From: Calditrichota bacterium
Lineage (GTDB): Bacteria > Calditrichota > Calditrichia > Calditrichales > Calditrichaceae
Reading direction: 5' to 3'
Assembly: GCA_024278715.1 (NCBI GenBank)
Contig: JAJRSN010000441.1
Location: 1 to 9,557, forward strand
DNA: 9,557 nucleotides
The notes under the pieces are model-generated. The model made no database searches. It saw nothing but the letters and a program-made list of their open reading frames with translations, and was not told where the DNA came from. A program made the position numbers and the translations under genes. Shown here piece after piece: positions 5,835 through 9,557 of this stretch (within the stretch, counting starts at the first letter, position 1; each line of letters starts with the position of its first letter).

Positions 5835-6621
5835 AATATTCTTTGCGATATTGCTATTCGTTTTTGCCTGCGAAGATTTACCGCGGGACAACGTTCTTGA
5901 TCCCAAAAATCCGGATAGTTACACCACAACGGTTCCTTTGATTGAAGCGTTTGTAAATCTGGCTCATCCCGCGCCTTACAATCAATGGGCGCTGCAAAGT
6001 TTGAACAATTTGGCTCAGCTTTATGACGGAAAGATCAATGTTGTGGAATACCATCGCGACATTACGGTTGACAGCGTAACGTACGACGATCCTTACAATA
6101 CCCCGGAGACTCAGACGCTTTTTCGGTTGTTACAGGATCGCTACGTAAGCAGCCATCCGGAAATTCCCAGGTCTGTTCCGGACGTTTACCTTAACGGTGC
6201 AGACGAGCGTTTTACCGGAGCCTACGATGTCCAATCCTTAAAAAAACAGATTGAACCGAAATTATTGGAATTGCTTTCACGGAAAAATTTTTATAGACTT
6301 GAGCCGAAGATTTCCCGTTCCGGCGGCTTGTCATTGGATGTTTCCTGTAAGGTTGCCGTGCTGGGGAATAATGACGGAAACAATCTCCGGCTGCGGATTA
6401 TCTTCGTAAAAAAACGGGTTCAGGAAAACCTGAGGCTGAATACTGTCGTAAAACTGATTTGGCCGGGTTTACTGGTGGATAAAATAGAAAACGGAGATTT
6501 TACCGAAGTGGAAGCGGGATCATTCACCTTTAAAGAATCGGAGATGCCGGACGGCGCGGTTTTTGCCCTGACATCCGAAGATGAATCGATCGTATTTCAA
6601 TCAATATACGCGGCGTTTTAA
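5812..6621 (+). CDS. Thioredoxin-like lipoprotein lacking the CxxC motif
   Basis: A 269-residue predicted lipoprotein. The signal peptide ends in the lipobox VFAC with the lipidated cysteine at residue 20, followed by Glu-Asp and then DPKNPDS. Residues about 41-155 have the outline of a thioredoxin fold as found in Omp28-like and thiol-disulfide-isomerase-like proteins: LIEAFVNLAHPAPYNQWAL (strand plus active-site region), NNLAQLYDGKINVVEYHRD, DDPYNTPETQTLFRLL, then SVPDVYLNG with a probable cis-proline at 123. The site where CxxC should stand reads HPAP (52-55); apart from Cys20 the only cysteine is Cys179, so a redox role is excluded. Residues 160-269 form a second, strand-rich region without a recognised family. 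It starts at TTG, 23 nt inside the preceding gene, and ends 2 nt before the next lipoprotein. Role unknown; the fold call is by pattern. Confidence 0.62.
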   Translation: MRLLFTSKIFFAILLFVFACEDLPRDNVLDPKNPDSYTTTVPLIEAFVNLAHPAPYNQWALQSLNNLAQLYDGKINVVEYHRDITVDSVTYDDPYNTPETQTLFRLLQDRYVSSHPEIPRSVPDVYLNGADERFTGAYDVQSLKKQIEPKLLELLSRKNFYRLEPKISRSGGLSLDVSCKVAVLGNNDGNNLRLRIIFVKKRVQENLRLNTVVKLIWPGLLVDKIENGDFTEVEAGSFTFKESEMPDGAVFALTSEDESIVFQSIYAAF

Positions 6622-6623
6622 TC

Positions 6624-7307
6624 ATGAATAAAAAAATCGAAATAGGTTTATTGTTAGTTTTGCTGCTATTAACGGCGTGCAACGGCGTAGAGGACCTGCT
6701 TAATCCAAAGCATCCGCCAGAACTGGACGAGCGCGGAGTCGTGGTTTCTCAGGATCAGGTGATGCCGCGCGATACGATTATGGCAAGTATTCAGGCGACA
6801 AATCCCATCGAGGGACCCATGCAGTTTGAATGGCGTTCCGACGGCGGCAGTTTTATTCCTCCAGCCGATAACGATACGGTTTTCTGGATCGCTCCTTTGA
6901 AAGGCGGTCTTTACCATATTTGGGTGATTGTGAGTAATGACGACGGCAAAAAGGAGTCGCCCAAAAAGCAAATCAATGTAATAAGCAGTTCGGAGCCTGT
7001 GGTTAATATTTTGAAACCCGCCGACGGGAGCTATTTTGTAGTGACCCAGCAAATTGAAGTGCAGGTGAGCGCAGAACACGAAAACGGCGTTGCCCTGGTG
7101 CGGCTTTATGTGAACGATAAATTACAGGCGGAAACGGATCAGCAGCAAAACGGAATTTACCGCTTTAATTTAACCATCAGCGATGACATGGTCGGAAAAA
7201 CAGTTTTAAAAGCGGAAGCGGTTGCAAGAAATCAACTGTCAGGTAAGGGAACGGATCAAATCTCGATTTTTGTGGGAGGAATTATCCCTGGTGGAAATGA
7301 ACAGTGA
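6624..7307 (+). CDS. Lipoprotein with two Ig-like domains
   Basis: A 227-residue predicted lipoprotein: MNKK, a Leu-rich core and the lipobox LTAC, with the lipidated cysteine at 19. Residues about 38-119 look like a PKD/Ig-type beta-sandwich (FEWRSDGGSF, VFWIAP, GGLYHIWVIVSNDDG). Residues about 125-217 look like a second Ig-like domain of the type seen in bacterial surface proteins (VVNILKPADGSYFVVTQQI, VALVRLYVNDKLQAE, GIYRFNLTI, LKAEAVARN). Such domains bind or space other proteins and have no catalytic residues. It starts 2 nt after the preceding lipoprotein and its last 11 nt overlap kdsD, so it is part of the same transcript and probably translationally coupled to kdsD. A structural envelope role next to the two preceding genes is likely; no specific function can be read. 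Confidence 0.72.
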   Translation: MNKKIEIGLLLVLLLLTACNGVEDLLNPKHPPELDERGVVVSQDQVMPRDTIMASIQATNPIEGPMQFEWRSDGGSFIPPADNDTVFWIAPLKGGLYHIWVIVSNDDGKKESPKKQINVISSSEPVVNILKPADGSYFVVTQQIEVQVSAEHENGVALVRLYVNDKLQAETDQQQNGIYRFNLTISDDMVGKTVLKAEAVARNQLSGKGTDQISIFVGGIIPGGNEQ

Positions 7308-8268
7308 ACAGATTATAAAGATCGGTAAACGCGTTATTCAAATTGAAGCTCAGGCTTTAAAATCTTTGCAAGAACGGATAGATGCCAATTTTGCAAAAGC
7401 GGTCGATTTAATACTGCATTGCAAAGGAAGGGTTATTGTAACGGGAATGGGCAAGTCGGGAGCCGTGGGACGGAAAATTTCATCGACGCTTGCCAGCACC
7501 GGTACGACTTCCGCCTTTTTGCATCCCGCGGAAGGCATTCACGGCGATCTGGGAATGGTGCACAAAGATGATGTGATTATCGCTATTTCCAAGAGCGGTG
7601 AAACATCGGAATTGGTTCATCTTTTACCTTCTTTTAGGCGGCTGGATGTTCCTTTGATTGCCATGACTGCAAGAAAAGATTCGACGCTTGCCCGCTATGC
7701 CGCGGTGTGGCTGGACATCGATGTAAAAGAAGAAGCCTGTCCTAACGATCTCGCGCCCACGGCAAGCACAACCGTAACGCTTGCTCTTGGCGATGCTTTG
7801 GCTATTGCCCTTTTGGAAGCCAGAGGGTTTTCGGCGGAAGATTTTGCCCTGCTTCATCCGGGCGGCACTTTGGGTAAAAAACTGTTGATGCGCGTGTCCG
7901 ATTTGATGGAGAGCGGCGATAATTTGCCCTATTGTTTTGAAGAAGATAATATGCAAAAGGCAATCATGGAAATGGCGCACAAAAGAGGGATTTGTCCGGT
8001 GGTTGACAGGGAGCTTCATCTGATCGGCGTTATCACCACAGGAGACTTAAACCGTCTGATTGAGAAAACGGAACATATTTTTCACATTCCGGTAACAGAT
8101 GTTATGAATTTGAATCCTAAATTTATTTACAAGACAGATCTGGCGACCATTGCCTACAAAGAAATGGAAAAATACCGGATTATTGCCCTGCCCGTTCTGG
8201 ATGAGAATGAAAAACTGGTGGGCGTAATTCATCTGCATGATTTAATGCAGGAGGGAATAACGGCGTGA
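7297..8268 (+). CDS. kdsD: D-arabinose-5-phosphate isomerase (SIS plus two CBS domains)
   Basis: A 323-residue cytoplasmic enzyme that interconverts ribulose-5-phosphate and arabinose-5-phosphate, the first committed step toward Kdo. The SIS domain spans about residues 35-175 with TGMGKSGAVGRKISSTLAST (49-68), HGDLGMV (82-88), SKSGETSE (98-105) and CPNDLAPTASTT (148-159). Lys53, Glu105, Glu146 and His187 fall at the positions of the E. coli KdsD catalytic residues Lys59, Glu111, Glu152 and His193. HPGGTLGKKL (187-196) precedes two CBS domains (about 201-260 and 268-323). The ATG at 7297 is preferred because it opens the family-typical N-terminus; GTG 7291, 10 nt after GGGAGGA (7274-7280), is an alternative. 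A longer frame from 7222 would overlap the upstream lipoprotein by 86 nt and is unlikely. It overlaps lptC by 4 nt. Confidence 0.95.
   Translation: MNSEQIIKIGKRVIQIEAQALKSLQERIDANFAKAVDLILHCKGRVIVTGMGKSGAVGRKISSTLASTGTTSAFLHPAEGIHGDLGMVHKDDVIIAISKSGETSELVHLLPSFRRLDVPLIAMTARKDSTLARYAAVWLDIDVKEEACPNDLAPTASTTVTLALGDALAIALLEARGFSAEDFALLHPGGTLGKKLLMRVSDLMESGDNLPYCFEEDNMQKAIMEMAHKRGICPVVDRELHLIGVITTGDLNRLIEKTEHIFHIPVTDVMNLNPKFIYKTDLATIAYKEMEKYRIIALPVLDENEKLVGVIHLHDLMQEGITA
8249..8255 (+). promoter_or_regulatory. Strong ribosome binding site for lptC
   Basis: AGGAGGG at the end of kdsD, 9 nt before GTG 8265. It favours the GTG start over the in-frame ATG at 8271, although both give an intact lipoprotein signal. 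Confidence 0.55.
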
Positions 8269-8813
8269 AGATGCTGCCTGTCTTGCTGCTCGGAATATTC
8301 ATTCTGTTTATTGCGGCTTGCGGTAATAATGAATCCAAACCGTCGCAAAGCGCGGAAACCAAAATATATCCGGATCAGGAGAGCTGGGATACCACGGTTT
8401 TGATTACCAAAGACGGAAAAACCGTGGGCGTTTTAAGGGCGGGTCATGTGCAAAAGTTTTCGAGAGAAAATCTTACTATTTTAGAAGATAGCATTCAGGT
8501 CGATTTTTACGACGGACAGGGAAATCACAAATCGGTATTAACCGCGCAGGGCGGTCGTATTAATGATATTACTCAGGATATGGAAGCCTACGGAAACGTG
8601 GTTGTGGTTTCGGATAGCGGAATTACCCTTTACACCGATACGCTTAAATGGGATAACAAGGCGGAAAAAATCTATTCGGAAATTCCCATAATGTTAACCA
8701 CCGAAGAAAACGATACCCTGTACGGCGATAGTTTTAAATCGAGCCCCGATCTCATGAATTACGAAATAGTCAATCCTCACGGTAGAAGTTCTAAGAAGAT
8801 AAATCTTGAGTAA
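8265..8813 (+). CDS. lptC: LPS-transport protein LptC, lipoprotein form
   Basis: A 182-residue protein of usual LptC length. In the Lpt machine LptC sits at the inner membrane and passes LPS from the LptBFG transporter to LptA. E. coli LptC is held by a transmembrane helix; here the N-terminus is a lipoprotein signal with lipobox IAAC and lipidated Cys19, as known in Bacteroidota-type homologues. The body is a beta-jellyroll pattern: LRAGHVQKFSRENLTILEDSIQVDFYDGQG, SVLTAQGGRINDITQDMEAYGNVVVVSDSG, LYTDTLKWDNKAEKIYSEIPI. The stretch DMEAYGNVVV and the TDTLKW-x-KIYSE motif are hallmarks shared by LptC and LptA. It starts at GTG overlapping the kdsD stop (GTGA) and lies 3 nt ahead of the OstA-like gene, so coupled translation is expected. 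Confidence is high from pattern and context together. Confidence 0.88.
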   Translation: MKMLPVLLLGIFILFIAACGNNESKPSQSAETKIYPDQESWDTTVLITKDGKTVGVLRAGHVQKFSRENLTILEDSIQVDFYDGQGNHKSVLTAQGGRINDITQDMEAYGNVVVVSDSGITLYTDTLKWDNKAEKIYSEIPIMLTTEENDTLYGDSFKSSPDLMNYEIVNPHGRSSKKINLE

Positions 8814-8816
8814 TCG

Positions 8817-9557
8817 ATGCTTCGTGTATTAATTTTTTTATTTCTGCTTTTTCCTCTTACCGCCCAAACCTCCTCCGATCAGGGCATAGAATTGATTCAT
8901 GCCGACCGGCATATCGGAAAAAAAGTTAACGGCGAACAATTGCGCATTTTTGAGGGCAATGTTCATTTCCGGCAGGACACCATTCAAATGTGGTGCGAAA
9001 AAGCCGTGATGTACGAAAAGAGCGATAAGATCGATTTTCTGGGAAATGTGATAATCACCGATAATTGGCGTACGATTCGCGCCGAAAAAATCGAATATTT
9101 CTGGGAAAGCCGTCAGGCTTACTGTTACGATCGGGTGCGGATTAAAAGCAAAGACGATTCATTATTTGCCCGCTTTCTTGAGTACAACTTCAAAAGCGGG
9201 GAAGTACTGGCTCGCGGCGATGTCTATCTTTTTAACAGGGAAAATTTAACAAGCATCTGGGGAAAAGAGGGCATCTACAAACCGAAAGAGAAATTCAGTC
9301 AGGTTGCCGGGAACGCCCATTTAATGAAGCTCGATACTTCTTCTCTTGACACCATGCACATCTACGCCGATATTCTGCAGTATTTTAATAGGGATAGTGA
9401 AAAGGTAGCCGTTGCACTTGGCAGCGTCCGGATAGCGCAGGGGAATTTAAAGGCGGTGGCTGACACGGCGTTCTATTATGTTGACAAACAAATTGCGGTG
9501 CTAAACTACAATCCGCAAGCCTGGTACGAAGACAGTGAGATGAAGTCGCTGCAAATG
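8817..9557 (+). CDS. OstA/LptA-like LPS-transport protein, 5' part only
   Basis: An open frame of 247 codons from ATG 8817 with no stop before the window edge; the 3' end is missing. Residues 1-16 are a signal peptide (MLRVLIFLFLLFPLTA, cleavage before Gln17). Two copies of the OstA pattern are visible: LIHADRHIGK then LRIFEGNVHFRQDTIQMWCEKAVMYEKSDKIDFLGNVIIT (about residues 26-82), and a further set from RVRIKSKDD to GEVLARGDVYLFN and VAVALGSVRIAQGNLKAVADTAFYY. This fits the periplasmic bridge or OstA-like family (PF13100/PF03968), which forms the LPS-conducting groove between LptC and the outer-membrane LptD. At more than 247 residues it is longer than E. coli LptA (185), as in FCB-group OstA-like proteins, which can exceed 500. 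It starts 3 nt after lptC with only a weak ribosome binding site, suggesting coupling. LptB or LptD could follow beyond the edge. Confidence 0.82.
   Translation, partial: MLRVLIFLFLLFPLTAQTSSDQGIELIHADRHIGKKVNGEQLRIFEGNVHFRQDTIQMWCEKAVMYEKSDKIDFLGNVIITDNWRTIRAEKIEYFWESRQAYCYDRVRIKSKDDSLFARFLEYNFKSGEVLARGDVYLFNRENLTSIWGKEGIYKPKEKFSQVAGNAHLMKLDTSSLDTMHIYADILQYFNRDSEKVAVALGSVRIAQGNLKAVADTAFYYVDKQIAVLNYNPQAWYEDSEMKSLQM

Overview
The window looks like chromosomal DNA from a diderm (LPS-making) bacterium, most plausibly of the FCB superphylum and perhaps close to Calditrichota. The reasons are moderate GC with AT-rich spacers, a lipoprotein-type LptC next to an OstA-like protein, several small signal-peptide and lipobox proteins, and good GGAGG ribosome binding sites. 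The phylum is an inference from gene style; no rRNA or marker gene is present to settle it.

Region 1 (1-953) reads leftward. A TetR-family repressor (70-690) is followed 4 nt later by the first 21 codons of a secreted or membrane protein that runs off the left edge (1-65). The repressor has a textbook control region: TTGACA-N17-TATCTT directly followed by the perfect inverted repeat GACCGAC-CA-GTCGGTC, which should cover the transcription start. Region 2 (954-1733) is a divergent outer-membrane beta-barrel gene of the Phenol_MetA_deg type.

Region 3 (1841-9557, all rightward) is an LPS inner-core and LPS-transport locus. It holds kdsA (Kdo-8-phosphate synthase), a POT-family proton-coupled transporter, a 273-nt spacer able to form hairpins, kdsC (Kdo-8-phosphate phosphatase), three envelope proteins (CsgG/FlgO-like, a thioredoxin-like lipoprotein without its CxxC, and an Ig-like lipoprotein), kdsD (arabinose-5-phosphate isomerase with SIS and two CBS domains), lptC as a lipoprotein, and the first 247 codons of an OstA/LptA-like protein cut by the right edge. 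From kdsC onward the genes overlap or lie 2-30 nt apart, so they are probably one operon.

How the genes work together: KdsD turns ribulose-5-phosphate into arabinose-5-phosphate, KdsA condenses it with PEP to Kdo-8-phosphate, and KdsC removes the phosphate to give Kdo. LptC and the OstA-like protein then belong to the bridge that carries finished LPS to the outer membrane. kdsB and waaA are not in this window. The most interesting points are the three unexplained envelope genes inside the Kdo/Lpt operon, the cysteine-less thioredoxin-like lipoprotein, a substitution at a substrate-binding position in KdsA, and the structured spacer before kdsC.
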